From NCBI RefSeq assembly GCF_029533155.1, contig NZ_JAIZDB010000037.1, forward strand, positions 33,023 through 97,022: a DNA stretch of 64,000 nucleotides. The letters run 5' to 3'. A program made the position numbers and the translations under genes. This stretch comes from Psychrobacillus antarcticus (GTDB taxonomy: Bacteria; Bacillota; Bacilli; Bacillales_A; Planococcaceae). Below, piece by piece: positions 17,417 to 26,941 of the stretch (the first letter of the stretch is position 1; each line of letters starts with the position of its first letter). The notes under the pieces are model-generated. The model made no database searches, was not told the origin of the DNA, and saw only the letters and a program-made list of their open reading frames with translations.

Positions 17417-17452
17417 AGAGTACCTCTTTTTTTATTTCGGTACACTAAATAT

Positions 17453-17463
17453 ACGATTATCGT
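17453..17463. promoter_or_regulatory. Palindrome ACGAT-T-ATCGT upstream of the MFS gene
   Basis: Perfect 5-bp arms around one base, 37 bases upstream of the start codon; possible repressor site. No dedicated regulator gene is adjacent. Confidence 0.3.
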
Positions 17464-17562
17464 TAGAAAATTTCAATCTAAAATATTTTATTACTTATTT
17501 TTACATGAAATTCTAACTTACACCCTACCTTATAGTCTGTTGGGGGTAATAAAAAAACAGAA

Positions 17563-18369
17563 TTATTGACCTACTACAGGGGTTCCGTTAGTTAGATTTT
17601 CCTCAAATAGATCAATAATCTCTATAAATCGTTCAGCTTCTCTAAACGTGTGGTCTGCTAATAGGGGATGAATGTTACTTTTAATTCGACAAGCCTCAAT
17701 TAAATCACGTGCCGTTTTCTTAAAGTCTCTTAATGAAACGACAGATACACGGTTTTGATCTAAAAATTGATGAAGCAGTGGGGGAGTCTCTGATTGTGGT
17801 CTCATATGTTCCAAGTCAAGAGCCTGATATAATAACTTATCAAAATCATGGCTAAATTCTCTTGCCTGTTCAACTAATTTTCGTTCACTTGGATCTAAAA
17901 GATGACCAATAAATTTAGCATGGTCTGCCATAATTTTCAGGAAGAATACATTTTCTTTAATGATTGCTTCTGGTAAAGGTTGCAGTTTCCCTTCATTTAA
18001 TTCTTTTAACCTTTTAGCAAAATAAGCTGCCTCTCTGCTAATATGATCAACTAATAGTGGGTAATTGTTCGTTGTGATTTCGCAACGTAGTATTAGTCCT
18101 AAAACTTTCCGTTTGTATCCCCAAATCGATACTGCTGCTTGATATACTTGTGAATTGAAAGCCTGAATCTGACGGGGATCAGTATTCACAGAGTAGCCCG
18201 CTAACTGCTCTTCGATTTTTTCGAAGATTGCAATGTACTTTTGTGCTTCTTCTATTAACTTTTGCTCATTAAAGGTAAAACCCAAGCTTAAAAATAATGC
18301 ATGTTCCTTCATAATTCTGGACCAAAATTTAATCTCATTTAACGACCTTCCAACAAACTCATTTGACAA
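17563..18369 (-). CDS. DUF2935 protein (tandem ferritin-like helical bundle)
   Basis: 268 residues formed by two homologous halves. Each begins with a FW/FF..IM..HA phrase (EIKFWSRIMKEHALFLSL; NVFFLKIMADHAKFIGHLL) and ends with L.DH..REA...(LLVDHISREAAYFAKRL; LLADHTFREAERFIEII). The His/Glu positions resemble a metal-binding bundle. Cytosolic; widespread in spore-formers; unknown function. ATG start with AGGTGGAAGG. Confidence 0.85.
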   Translation of the reverse strand: MSNEFVGRSLNEIKFWSRIMKEHALFLSLGFTFNEQKLIEEAQKYIAIFEKIEEQLAGYSVNTDPRQIQAFNSQVYQAAVSIWGYKRKVLGLILRCEITTNNYPLLVDHISREAAYFAKRLKELNEGKLQPLPEAIIKENVFFLKIMADHAKFIGHLLDPSERKLVEQAREFSHDFDKLLYQALDLEHMRPQSETPPLLHQFLDQNRVSVVSLRDFKKTARDLIEACRIKSNIHPLLADHTFREAERFIEIIDLFEENLTNGTPVVGQ

Positions 18370-18483
18370 CCTTCCACCTCCAGATTTTTTCTTCCTAGCA
18401 TTGTATGATTCATTTCATAAAATAATTTCCAAACGTTTCTTTTCAAATGAGTCTTCTTTTAGTTGACTAATCCTGAATCAAAA

Positions 18484-19272
18484 TAAGAAAAACCGGGCAA
18501 AAAAACGCCCGGTCCTCTAGGGTCTAAACCTGTTTCTACTGTTTTCGAAGGGCTTTGTACAGATTTATTGCGATATAATTACCATTTGATTTTTTAAAGA
18601 TGCTGGTCGTGACTGAAGTCACGACCAGCATCTTTTTTTCTCGGTAATCTTATGGCTATTAACTGTCCGTCGCCCTCCTACAACTCTTAGAAACAGATAA
18701 GTACATTTTTGTGGTAACTAGAGAAAAGATACTATCCTAATAATTGAGGAGGCTCACGAAGATGCAATTTCGTTCGCTATTTCGCTTCTTTATTGGGTAG
18801 ACACTTACTATTTTTCATTATTTCCACTAGTAAAAAAGAAAATCTACTATATTCATCTTTCCTTACACAATTTCATTCCTACATTCAACAGACGGTTTTA
18901 TCCCCACATTAACTCGGACTACTCTTCTTATCTAAGCGAGAGTCTATGCAATATCCCCTAGTTTAGTACTACTCATTTAATTGATTGGAGTGAAAGTGGC
19001 GACTCCTGTGGGAACAGCAAATGTTTTCTGCACCGATAGCGAAGCGACAGGTGCACGAGCTGAAAGCCCCGCAGGAAAGACGTTGGTCAAACTTTATTTG
19101 ACCAACGTCTTTGCGACGAGTAACCGCAGGAGCATATGTTTTCGTAGTGACGAGGAGATTGAAGCCGTGCCCACGGAAAGCGTCCACTGAAACGCAAATC
19201 AGTAGTATCAATCATTCTTAAAAGCCCTGTAAAACTGGTGTTCATGCTGTATTTTTATATACTTTCTTTTCT
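18484..19272 (+). repeat. Composite repeat, copy 3
   Basis: ACCGGGC...GCCCGGT hairpin at 18489-18513, the conserved 15-bp hairpin with T-run at 18598-18640, the AT-rich middle, and a GGAGTG...GGCGACTCC module carrying the same AGACGTTGGTCAAA hairpin insertion as copy 1 (19077-19112). Copies 1 and 3 are near identical over their last 300 bases. Fills the gap between DUF2935 and the ABC operon; no gene is seen. Confidence 0.75.
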
Positions 19273-19274
19273 TT

Positions 19275-19322
19275 TAAAAAGGGAGTATCCCCGCATGTGT
19301 TATACATGCTGAGATACTCCTG
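19275..19322 (-). terminator. Terminator of the bmrCD-like operon
   Basis: GGAGTATC and GATACTCC outer arms with an inner GCATGT/ACATGC stem; it overlaps the last codons of the downstream ABC gene and ends in a T-run. Confidence 0.75.
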
Positions 19323-21039
19323 CTTGTAATTTATACATTTGTTCATAGCGACCTTGTAGTTGAAGTAATTCGTCATGAGTTCCACTTTCGACGATTTCAC
19401 CATGGTCTAACACTAATATGCGATCCGCATTTTTAATAGTAGAAAGTCGATGTGCAATGATAAAAGTGGTTCGACCTTTTTTCAGTACATCCATCGCATG
19501 TTGAATAATTTCTTCTGTCTCTGTATCAATATTGGATGTCGCTTCATCCAATATTAATATAGCGGGATCAAAAGCAAGTGCTCTAGCGAATGAAACTAGC
19601 TGTCGCTGCCCAGACGATAAAGTGCTCCCCTTTTCAATAACAGGTTCATCCAAGCCTTTTTCAAGATTTTTCAACACTCGTTCTCCGCCGACAGCTTCTA
19701 AAGCTGCCTCCACTCTCTCTCGAGAAATACGCGGATCGTTTAAACTGACGTTTGACTCAATCGTTCCTGAGAACAAATAAGGATCCTGTAAAACAATACC
19801 CATATGATTACGAATTGTTTGTCTCGGTAATGTTGTTATGTCTGTTCCATCTATTAAAATCTTCCCTTTTGAAGGATCATAAAAGCGGAACAATAAGTTC
19901 ATAATAGAACTTTTACCAGATCCAGTATGACCTACAAGCGCTACAGTCTCCCCTTTATTCGCTACAAAGTTCAAATTTTTCAATACATAATCCTCTGCTT
20001 TATACGCAAAAGATACATCTTGAAACTCTACATTTCCTTCATATCGTTTCATACGTTCGTCTTTTACTTCTTCTCCTGTTTCATCAAGTAATTGGAATAC
20101 TCGATGTCCAGCAACCAATGATCTCTCTAATTGCGCAAATTGGTTAACAATCCCTGTGATTGGATTAAATAAACGAGTCGTATAGTCTACAAATGCATAG
20201 AGCATACCAGCTGAAATGATTGTATTTGGCTCCAGGGACAAGCTTCCAAAATACCAGATGAACATAACAAACATAATCATACGGAGCACACTTACTAAGT
20301 TAAATGAAGTTGCTGAGTCTAGAGTAAGTAGCTTCTTCTGATAGCGATAATGTTCTTCATTCATTTCTTCAAATTCACGTTCCATTTGCTTTTCACGTTT
20401 GAATGCTTGAATAATGGACATCCCTTGGATTGATTCATTTATCATTGCATTTAAATCAGCAATTTTTGTGCGAACTACATGATTATATTTAGATGCATAT
20501 TTTCGATAAGCAATCATCCAAACATACACAATAGGAACAACAAATAGTGCCATTGCAGCCATTTGTACGTTTAAGATGAACATAGCAACATAAACCCCTA
20601 CAATGGATATGATACTCGTTGCAAACTGAGATAATACTTGCACATACAAATTACGAATTGCTTCTGTATCGTTTGTCACACGTGCGACAACTTTTCCTGC
20701 AGGCAAGTTATCAAAATACTGTATTGGCAACGTTTGAATATGTTGAAAAACATCATTTCTGAGCTTTTGCACAACTCGGTTTGCACCAATCTGTAAATTG
20801 ATGAACATAAAGTATCTAAAAACCGCTGTTACAATTGCTAACCCAAAGTAGACAGCCAATAGCATTAATATAGGTGGAAGATTAATAGCTCCCTCCGTAA
20901 TATGGTCGTCGATAATTTTCTTTGCAATGAATGGACCAGTTAAATCTGCAAACACCGCAATAGTTAAAAAGATTAGGCCAAGAATAATTGGTTTTTTATA
21001 AAATAACGCATAATGGTAGAGTCGTTTTCCTGTACTCAT
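19300..21039 (-). CDS. bmrD: ABC exporter half-transporter, catalytic partner (BmrD/YheH-like)
   Basis: 579 residues: six-segment type IV exporter domain (1-320), then the nucleotide-binding domain. Walker A GHTGSGKSS at 370-378, Q-loop VLQDP, signature LSSGQ at 474-478 (degenerate), Walker B ILILDE with catalytic Glu499, and H-loop AHRLST. Its start overlaps the partner's stop (ATGA), so translation is coupled. It lacks the extension that makes B. subtilis BmrD longer. Heterodimeric multidrug exporter by analogy. Confidence 0.85.
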   Translation of the reverse strand: MSTGKRLYHYALFYKKPIILGLIFLTIAVFADLTGPFIAKKIIDDHITEGAINLPPILMLLAVYFGLAIVTAVFRYFMFINLQIGANRVVQKLRNDVFQHIQTLPIQYFDNLPAGKVVARVTNDTEAIRNLYVQVLSQFATSIISIVGVYVAMFILNVQMAAMALFVVPIVYVWMIAYRKYASKYNHVVRTKIADLNAMINESIQGMSIIQAFKREKQMEREFEEMNEEHYRYQKKLLTLDSATSFNLVSVLRMIMFVMFIWYFGSLSLEPNTIISAGMLYAFVDYTTRLFNPITGIVNQFAQLERSLVAGHRVFQLLDETGEEVKDERMKRYEGNVEFQDVSFAYKAEDYVLKNLNFVANKGETVALVGHTGSGKSSIMNLLFRFYDPSKGKILIDGTDITTLPRQTIRNHMGIVLQDPYLFSGTIESNVSLNDPRISRERVEAALEAVGGERVLKNLEKGLDEPVIEKGSTLSSGQRQLVSFARALAFDPAILILDEATSNIDTETEEIIQHAMDVLKKGRTTFIIAHRLSTIKNADRILVLDHGEIVESGTHDELLQLQGRYEQMYKLQAGVSQHV

Positions 21040-22778
21040 GACGACACCCCCTCAAGCTGTTGACGATCATATTGTTCTTTATACCAACCATTTTGTGTAA
21101 GAAGTTCTTGATGAGATCCCTCTTCCACAATAAGACCTTCATCTAAAACGATAATATGATCAGCATGTTGGATACCTGACAAACGATGCGTCGTAATAAT
21201 TGTTGTCTTTCCACTACGTTCATTTTGTATATTTTCAATAATTTTAGCTTCTGTTTTAGCATCTACTGCAGAAAGAGAATCATCTAACAGCAAAATTTCC
21301 GGATTTTTAATAAGCGCACGAGCAATAGATACCCGTTGTTTTTGTCCGCCGGATAATGATACCCCTTTTTCTCCAACTAACGTTTCTAAGCCCATTGGTA
21401 AGCTCATTAGATCCTGTTGAAAGTGTGCTAAACGAATTGCTTCTTCAAGTTCATCTTCCGTCGCATCTTCTTTACCAAAAAGAATGTTTTGACGAATTGT
21501 TCTAGAAAACAAAACATGATCTTGTGGTACATATCCAATCCATTCCAGAACTTGATCTTTCGTTTGTGCTGAAATTGCAGTTTCTCCTATTGTTAACTGA
21601 CCTGCTCCAATCGGATATTCCTTTAATAATTGCTTCATAAAGGTAGTTTTTCCGGAACCAGTTTTTCCTACAATTCCAAGTGTTTGACCTTTCTGAATGT
21701 TAACTTGAATATTTTGTAGATTTTTTACTTGTGACAATGGGTATTGGAAACCAACATCTTGAAATCCAATTGAATCCACACCATTTAACTGAACCGGTGT
21801 AGTAGGATCTTTTACATCTTGGTCATATTCTAATGTTTCTTGCACTCGATCAAGCGAGGCATTCCCACGCTGCATCACATTGATTAGTTCACCAATTGCA
21901 AACATCGGCCATATGGCCATCCCTAAGTAAACGTTAAAGGTGATTAGATTACCAACTGTCATTTCACCTTTTGATACTAAATAAGCACCATACCCTAGGG
22001 CAACTACATAACTGATACCAGTTCCAACCTTTGTAATAGGTCCGAAAAGTGCATCAATTCGTTCTACAACCATATTTTTCTCATAGACTTCTTCACTCAT
22101 ATCAGCAAAGTTCTGTTCATCAGCTCTTTCCTGGACATAAGCGCGAATAACTCGAACCCCAGCAACCGATTCTAATACACGGTCATTTAAATCACCAAAT
22201 GCATCCTGGGCAACCATATACTTTTCATGAATTTTTTTCCCAAGATATTGCATGATAAATGCTAAAATAGGTATTGGTAAAATCGCAAAAAATGTAAGTT
22301 TCCACGAAATTAAAAAGCCCATTGCAAGTATAAGTGCAGCCATATACATGGTAGAATCAATTAATGTCATGATCCCAAACCCCGCTGTTGTGGCTACTGC
22401 ATTCAAATCATTTGTTGCACGAGCCATTAAATCACCCGTACGATTTTTTTCGTAAAATGTTGGTGTCATATTCAAAAACTTTAAGTTTAACTTCGATCGT
22501 AAAATACGCTCAATCGTAATCGAACCACCAAATAATTGATATTGCCAAACGAAGTTAAGTACATAGCCTATAATAATTATTCCAACAAAGTAGAGGACAT
22601 ATTGCATTAATGACTCTTTTGTCATTTCCCCCATAGTTATGGTATCAATCGCTCCACCAACTAACCATGGTGGTAAAACCTCAAATGCACTAGCAATTAT
22701 TAGCAAACTAACCGCTATTGTATAACGCTTCCAATGATCTTTAAAAAACCATTTCAATTTAAATAATACAGAAAACAT
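21036..22778 (-). CDS. bmrC: ABC exporter half-transporter with degenerate ATP site (BmrC/YheI-like)
   Basis: 580 residues, six transmembrane segments then the ATPase domain. Walker A GKTGSGKTT at 371-379, canonical signature LSGGQ at 475-479, and Walker B ILLLDD in which the catalytic glutamate is Asp500. Together with the LSSGQ of the partner this gives one consensus and one degenerate ATP site, the signature of heterodimeric exporters such as BmrCD and LmrCD. Expression is probably set by the two-peptide attenuator upstream. Confidence 0.87.
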   Translation of the reverse strand: MFSVLFKLKWFFKDHWKRYTIAVSLLIIASAFEVLPPWLVGGAIDTITMGEMTKESLMQYVLYFVGIIIIGYVLNFVWQYQLFGGSITIERILRSKLNLKFLNMTPTFYEKNRTGDLMARATNDLNAVATTAGFGIMTLIDSTMYMAALILAMGFLISWKLTFFAILPIPILAFIMQYLGKKIHEKYMVAQDAFGDLNDRVLESVAGVRVIRAYVQERADEQNFADMSEEVYEKNMVVERIDALFGPITKVGTGISYVVALGYGAYLVSKGEMTVGNLITFNVYLGMAIWPMFAIGELINVMQRGNASLDRVQETLEYDQDVKDPTTPVQLNGVDSIGFQDVGFQYPLSQVKNLQNIQVNIQKGQTLGIVGKTGSGKTTFMKQLLKEYPIGAGQLTIGETAISAQTKDQVLEWIGYVPQDHVLFSRTIRQNILFGKEDATEDELEEAIRLAHFQQDLMSLPMGLETLVGEKGVSLSGGQKQRVSIARALIKNPEILLLDDSLSAVDAKTEAKIIENIQNERSGKTTIITTHRLSGIQHADHIIVLDEGLIVEEGSHQELLTQNGWYKEQYDRQQLEGVSS

Positions 22779-22818
22779 TTATAACCCTCTTTTCTTCTTT
22801 CTACACAAAACTTAATAG

Positions 22819-22875
22819 CTATCCACCTTCAAGAGATTCCTTTAATAAAATTTGCTTTGTCCGTTGAATAGTCAT
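22819..22875 (-). CDS. Leader peptide 2 of the exporter operon (18 codons, KESLEGG-stop)
   Basis: Short ORF MTIQRTKQILLKESLEGG with a strong ribosome binding site AAAGGAGTG, ending 40 bases before the bmrC-like start codon. Its ribosome binding site and last codons closely match an ORF at 40903-40962. No other function is visible; a regulatory leader is inferred. Confidence 0.6.
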   Translation of the reverse strand: MTIQRTKQILLKESLEGG

Positions 22876-22927
22876 ATCCAACACTCCTTTACGTTTTATT
22901 CACCAAAAATCGGAAATAAATAGACAT

Positions 22928-22966
22928 AGAAAAGCGCATTACCCTTATACAGGTAATGCGCTTTAA
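22928..22966 (-). terminator. Attenuator terminator in the exporter leader
   Basis: AAAGCGCATTACC and GGTAATGCGCTTTT arms located after leader peptide 1 and before leader peptide 2. It separates the promoter at about 23112-23141 from the exporter genes, so readthrough is needed for expression. Confidence 0.7.
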
Positions 22967-23005
22967 TAGTAGACAATACGAATACGTAAAATGCCTGTTA
23001 TTAAA

Positions 23006-23074
23006 TCATTTCCGGTCTAATGGTAGGTATGAACAATTAGTCAAGTCTACAACTTTATCCTTTAAACATTTCAT
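23006..23074 (-). CDS. Leader peptide 1 of the exporter operon (22 codons)
   Basis: Short ORF starting MKCLKDKVVDL and ending SYLPLDRK-stop, behind GGAGG with nine-base spacing. It follows the promoter directly and precedes the attenuator hairpin. The order resembles the BmrB leader peptide that controls bmrCD in B. subtilis when antibiotics stall ribosomes, though I see no sequence match to BmrB that I could state. Confidence 0.6.
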   Translation of the reverse strand: MKCLKDKVVDLTNCSYLPLDRK

Positions 23075-23111
23075 TTTGTCATACCTCCATTTCCATTTTT
23101 TATGTAGATTA

Positions 23112-23141
23112 ACAGTAGCATACTGTAATTTTAATTGTCAA
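23112..23141 (-). promoter_or_regulatory. Promoter of the exporter leader
   Basis: -35 TTGACA (23141-23136), 18-bp spacer, extended -10 TGC-TACTGT (23117-23112) on the minus strand; about 40 bases upstream of leader peptide 1. Confidence 0.65.
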
Positions 23142-23155
23142 TACTTTTTGAATTT

Positions 23156-24313
23156 TTATAATCCATGCACAATTACACCTAGCACAACACTAACGAGTAC
23201 GACCTTGTATGGTGCTAATTTATACACTACTAGCATTGTAAAAGTGATTAATACAATAACAAAATCAATCGGACCATTCACCGCACTCATGAATACTGGA
23301 TCATAAAGTGCTGCAAGCAGAATTCCTACAACAGCAGCATTGACTCCCTTTAATGCAGCTTGAATCCCTTTTTTAGAACGAATAATTGACCAAAATGGCA
23401 ATGTTCCAACGACCAACAAAAATGAAGGTAGAAACATTGCAAAAACCGCGATCAATGCTCCGCCTGTACCAGCTGTTATTTGTCCTAAAAAGCCAGCGAT
23501 TGTAAATAATGGACCAGGTACTGCTTGTGCAGCACCATATCCAGTAAGGAACACGTCGGCAGATACATCTACCTCCCTTTGTAGCATCGGTAATACAACA
23601 TGACCACCACCAAATACAATCGATCCAACACGATAATAAGTATCAAAAATAGCATAATAGACAGATTGTACAAAGGGCTTTAGTAAAGGTAGTAAAACAA
23701 GCAATGTGAAAAATAATATCCAGCTAATGATTCCAGTTTTTTTCCCAAAGCTTAGCTTCATCTCAGGAGCAGATTCTATTGATTCATTTTTATAATAAAA
23801 ATAACCAAAAATGCCTGCAATAAGAATAATCACTATTTGTCCAACTGCAGTAGGAATAAGCAACGTGAGTATTGCGCATGCTATTGCAATAGAGATTCTA
23901 ATACGATCTGGAGCTAATGATTTTTGCATTCCAATTAAGGCATGTGCTACAACCGCGACCGCCACTATTTTTAACCCTTGGATCCATCCACTATCAAAAG
24001 AACCTGAACTCGAGATAAATGCAGCAAATAACATTAAAAGGATTACTGATGGCATCGTAAAACCTAGCCATGAAATAATACCTCCTAATAATCCGCCTCT
24101 TAATATTCCAATAGAGATTCCTACTTGAGAGGAAGCAGGTCCAGGTAAAAACTGACATAACGCAACGATATCTGCATACAATTTGTCATCAAGCCATTTT
24201 CTTTTTTCCACATACTCGTCTCTAAAATAACCTATATGAGCAGCTGGACCTCCAAATGAGGTTAAACCGAGCTTAGTGGATGTCTTAAGTATTTCTATGT
24301 ATTTGTTTTTCAT
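23156..24313 (-). CDS. chrA: Chromate transporter (ChrA family, fused two-domain form)
   Basis: 385 residues, about 10-12 hydrophobic segments in two homologous halves. The CHR motif of the first half is FGGPAAHIGYFRDEYVEKRKW with the following CQFLPGPASSQVG; the second half has FGGGHVVLPMLQREV and GYGAAQAVPGPLF. The family exports chromate against sulfate-mimic toxicity. ATG start with GGGAGG. Confidence 0.9.
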   Translation of the reverse strand: MKNKYIEILKTSTKLGLTSFGGPAAHIGYFRDEYVEKRKWLDDKLYADIVALCQFLPGPASSQVGISIGILRGGLLGGIISWLGFTMPSVILLMLFAAFISSSGSFDSGWIQGLKIVAVAVVAHALIGMQKSLAPDRIRISIAIACAILTLLIPTAVGQIVIILIAGIFGYFYYKNESIESAPEMKLSFGKKTGIISWILFFTLLVLLPLLKPFVQSVYYAIFDTYYRVGSIVFGGGHVVLPMLQREVDVSADVFLTGYGAAQAVPGPLFTIAGFLGQITAGTGGALIAVFAMFLPSFLLVVGTLPFWSIIRSKKGIQAALKGVNAAVVGILLAALYDPVFMSAVNGPIDFVIVLITFTMLVVYKLAPYKVVLVSVVLGVIVHGL

Positions 24314-24494
24314 CGAGTACCTCCCAACTTTATTAATCTCTATTATCTAATATTCCTAAGTGTAAAGATATTAAGCTTTTGTAAATATTGATAATAGAAT
24401 ATCTTTATTTAAAGTAGAAAGATTTGTAATTTCTATTTTTATCTTTTATTATTAAACGTATAAACTATTTTTAAGAAAACAGGAGGTGTACACT

Positions 24495-25881
24495 TTGTCT
24501 TCCCCCTCATTTGGGTTTGGGACAAAGTAATTATTTGGACATAGCCATACGATTGACAGCGTTTGCTGTCTTAATCGCATTCACTGCATTTTTCGTTGCG
24601 AGTGAGTTTGCAATAGTAAAGGTAAGAACTACAAGAATTGATCAGCTTATAGCTGAAGGAAATACTAAGGCGATAAATGCTAAAAAAGTAGTTTCCAATC
24701 TGGATGAATATCTATCTGCCTGTCAGCTCGGAATCACCATAACAGCTTTAGGGCTTGGGTGGCTTGGAGAACCGACAATAGAAGCAATATTACATCCTGC
24801 ATTTACTTATTATGAACTCCCAGAGAGTGTTTCCTCTGTACTTTCATTTATTATTGCATTCTCTCTTGTAACCTATATTCATGTAGTTGTAGGAGAGTTA
24901 ACACCAAAGACTTTTGCCATTCAAAGGTCAGAACAAATTACATTAGCAGTAGCAAAACCACTGATCATTTTTGATAAACTTATGTATCCAATTATTCACG
25001 GGATGAATGGTTCCGCTCGTTTCTTAGCAACTAAAGTATTTGGTTTAGAGTCAGTTTCCGATTCAGAAGTAGCCCATTCAGAAGAAGAGCTTCGTATGAT
25101 TCTTTCCGACAGTTTTAAAGGCGGAGAAATCAATCAAGCCGAGTACAAATACGTGAACAAAATTTTCGAATTTGATGATCGTATTGCAAAAGAAATTATG
25201 GTTCCACGTACTGAGATAACTTCTATTGATAAAGATTTTACGTTAGATCAAGTATTTCAACTGATTGGTGTGGAACAATTTACAAGATATCCAGTAACTG
25301 ACGGCGATAAAGATCATATTATTGGACTCGTAAATATGAAAAATCTGTTAACGGCATATATTAAAGATCCTACAAATGCAACTACACCTGTAAGTGATTA
25401 TATGCAACCAATCATTCGTGTTATTGAGAATATGCCAATCTCCGATTTATTACTTAAAATTCAACGTGAAAGAATTCATATGGCTATTTTAATGGACGAA
25501 TATGGTGGTACTTCAGGACTTGTAACGATTGAAGATATTATCGAAGAAATCGTAGGCGATATACGTGACGAGTTCGATACCGATGAACTTCCGGAAGTTC
25601 AAAAGTTAGACGAGAATCATTATATTGTAGATGCTAAAATGTTAATCGAAAATGTGAACGACCTACTAGGTATAGATATCGATGAAGAAGATATAGATAC
25701 AATAGGTGGTTGGTTTATGACAAAAAGCTATGAAACCGTAAAAGGTGAAAAAATTCAACAACAAGGCTATGATTTCATGATTAAAGAGATTGATGGACAT
25801 CATATTCAATACTTAGAAATTATTAAATCTGCTCCGCCAGTTAAAGAAGTGAAAGAAGAAATAGTCGAACAAAAAAATTAG
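24495..25881 (+). CDS. CNNM/CorC-type hemolysin-family membrane protein with CBS pair
   Basis: About 456 residues: DUF21/CNNM membrane domain (residues 1-190, hydrophobic segments plus the conserved SACQLGITITALGLGWLGEP), two CBS motifs (IMVPRTEIT..., VSDYMQPIIRVIENMP...), then a CorC_HlyC C-terminal domain (ILMDEYGGTSGLVTIEDIIEEIVGDIRDEFD). Likely Mg/Co ion transport or stress role. The uninterrupted frame begins at TTG 24511, 22 bases from AGGAGGTG. The well-spaced TTG at 24495 opens another frame that stops after 11 codons, so the true start needs a one-base shift or remains uncertain. Confidence 0.85.
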
Positions 25882-25885
25882 GACA

Positions 25886-25922
25886 TATATAAAAACGACT
25901 CTCATTTGAGGGTCGTTTTCCT
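25886..25922 (+). terminator. Terminator after the CNNM gene
   Basis: AACGACTCTC and GAGGGTCGTT arms followed by TTTTCC. Confidence 0.7.
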
Positions 25923-25953
25923 ATGTCTATAATTGTTGAAATGAGGAAACATT

Positions 25954-26838
25954 GTGGAGCTATATACAAACTTACGTGAAGGGGAAAAAGGTGCATGGAT
26001 AAGTATTGGTATCTATCTAATACTTAGTACTATTAAGCTAACCATTGGTATCTTTGGTTCCTCAGAAGCCTTAAAAGCAGATGGACTTAATAATTTTACA
26101 GATATTATCGCCTCTGTCGCAATATTAATCGGACTGCGTATTTCTCAAAAGCCGCCAGATAGTCATCATCAGTATGGACATTTACGTGCAGAAACGATTG
26201 CTTCCCTCGTTGCTGCATTTATCATGGCATTTATTGGAATTCAAGTACTTATTCAAGCAATACGACATCTTGTTAATCCTACTGAAGAAACACCTTCCAT
26301 GTTAACCGCAATTGTTGGACTAGGTAGTGCAATTATTATGTACATTGTTTATAGATATAATTTACAGCTTGCCAACCGTATTCATAGTGCGGCTTTAAAA
26401 GCTGCTGCTTACGATAATCGCTCCGATGCATTAGTTAGTATTGGTGCGACTATCGGTATAGTCGGATCTATTTTAGGGTTTCCAATTTTAGACGGAATAA
26501 CTGCCCTGTTAGTCGGGATAATAATTATCTATACTGCTTATACTATTTTTCATGATGCGGCTTACACACTATCTGACGGCTTTAATGTGGAGGAAGCGGA
26601 GTCCCTCTCCACAATAGTAAGACTCGTCGATGGTGTCGATGAGTTACAAGATTTTAAAGCGAGAATGCATGGAAATTTGATGTTTGTCGATCTTACTGTA
26701 ACCGTAGATCCAAATCTGAACGTTATGAATAGCCATCGTATTACAGAGGAAATAGAACAACGAATAATGAAGGTCAAGCCATTTTCGGTTGTCCTAGTCC
26801 ACATTGAACCAAATATGGACACGCTTGATGATATGTAA
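25954..26838 (+). CDS. Cation diffusion facilitator transporter
   Basis: 294 residues, GTG start behind GAGGAAA. Six transmembrane segments in the first 200 residues, with metal-site acidic residues in ADGLNNFTDI (TM2) and YDNRSDALVS (TM5), plus the HHQYGHLRAET loop, then the cytosolic ferredoxin-like dimerisation domain ending VHIEPNMD. A proton-coupled exporter of Zn or Mn type; the metal is not decidable from the motif alone. Confidence 0.9.
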   Translation: MELYTNLREGEKGAWISIGIYLILSTIKLTIGIFGSSEALKADGLNNFTDIIASVAILIGLRISQKPPDSHHQYGHLRAETIASLVAAFIMAFIGIQVLIQAIRHLVNPTEETPSMLTAIVGLGSAIIMYIVYRYNLQLANRIHSAALKAAAYDNRSDALVSIGATIGIVGSILGFPILDGITALLVGIIIIYTAYTIFHDAAYTLSDGFNVEEAESLSTIVRLVDGVDELQDFKARMHGNLMFVDLTVTVDPNLNVMNSHRITEEIEQRIMKVKPFSVVLVHIEPNMDTLDDM

Positions 26839-26892
26839 GTAATTTTGATGGTCGATCGATTATAGCTCTTCATCTAATTTTATATAGAGAAA

Positions 26893-26941
26893 CAAAAAGC
26901 ACGGTGGATCGCATAGTTATTGCGACTCTCCGTGCTTCTTT
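26893..26941. terminator. Bidirectional terminator between CDF and yhcZ-like genes
   Basis: AAAGCACGG and CCGTGCTT outer arms with an inner TCGCA/TGCGA stem, between convergent genes. Confidence 0.7.
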
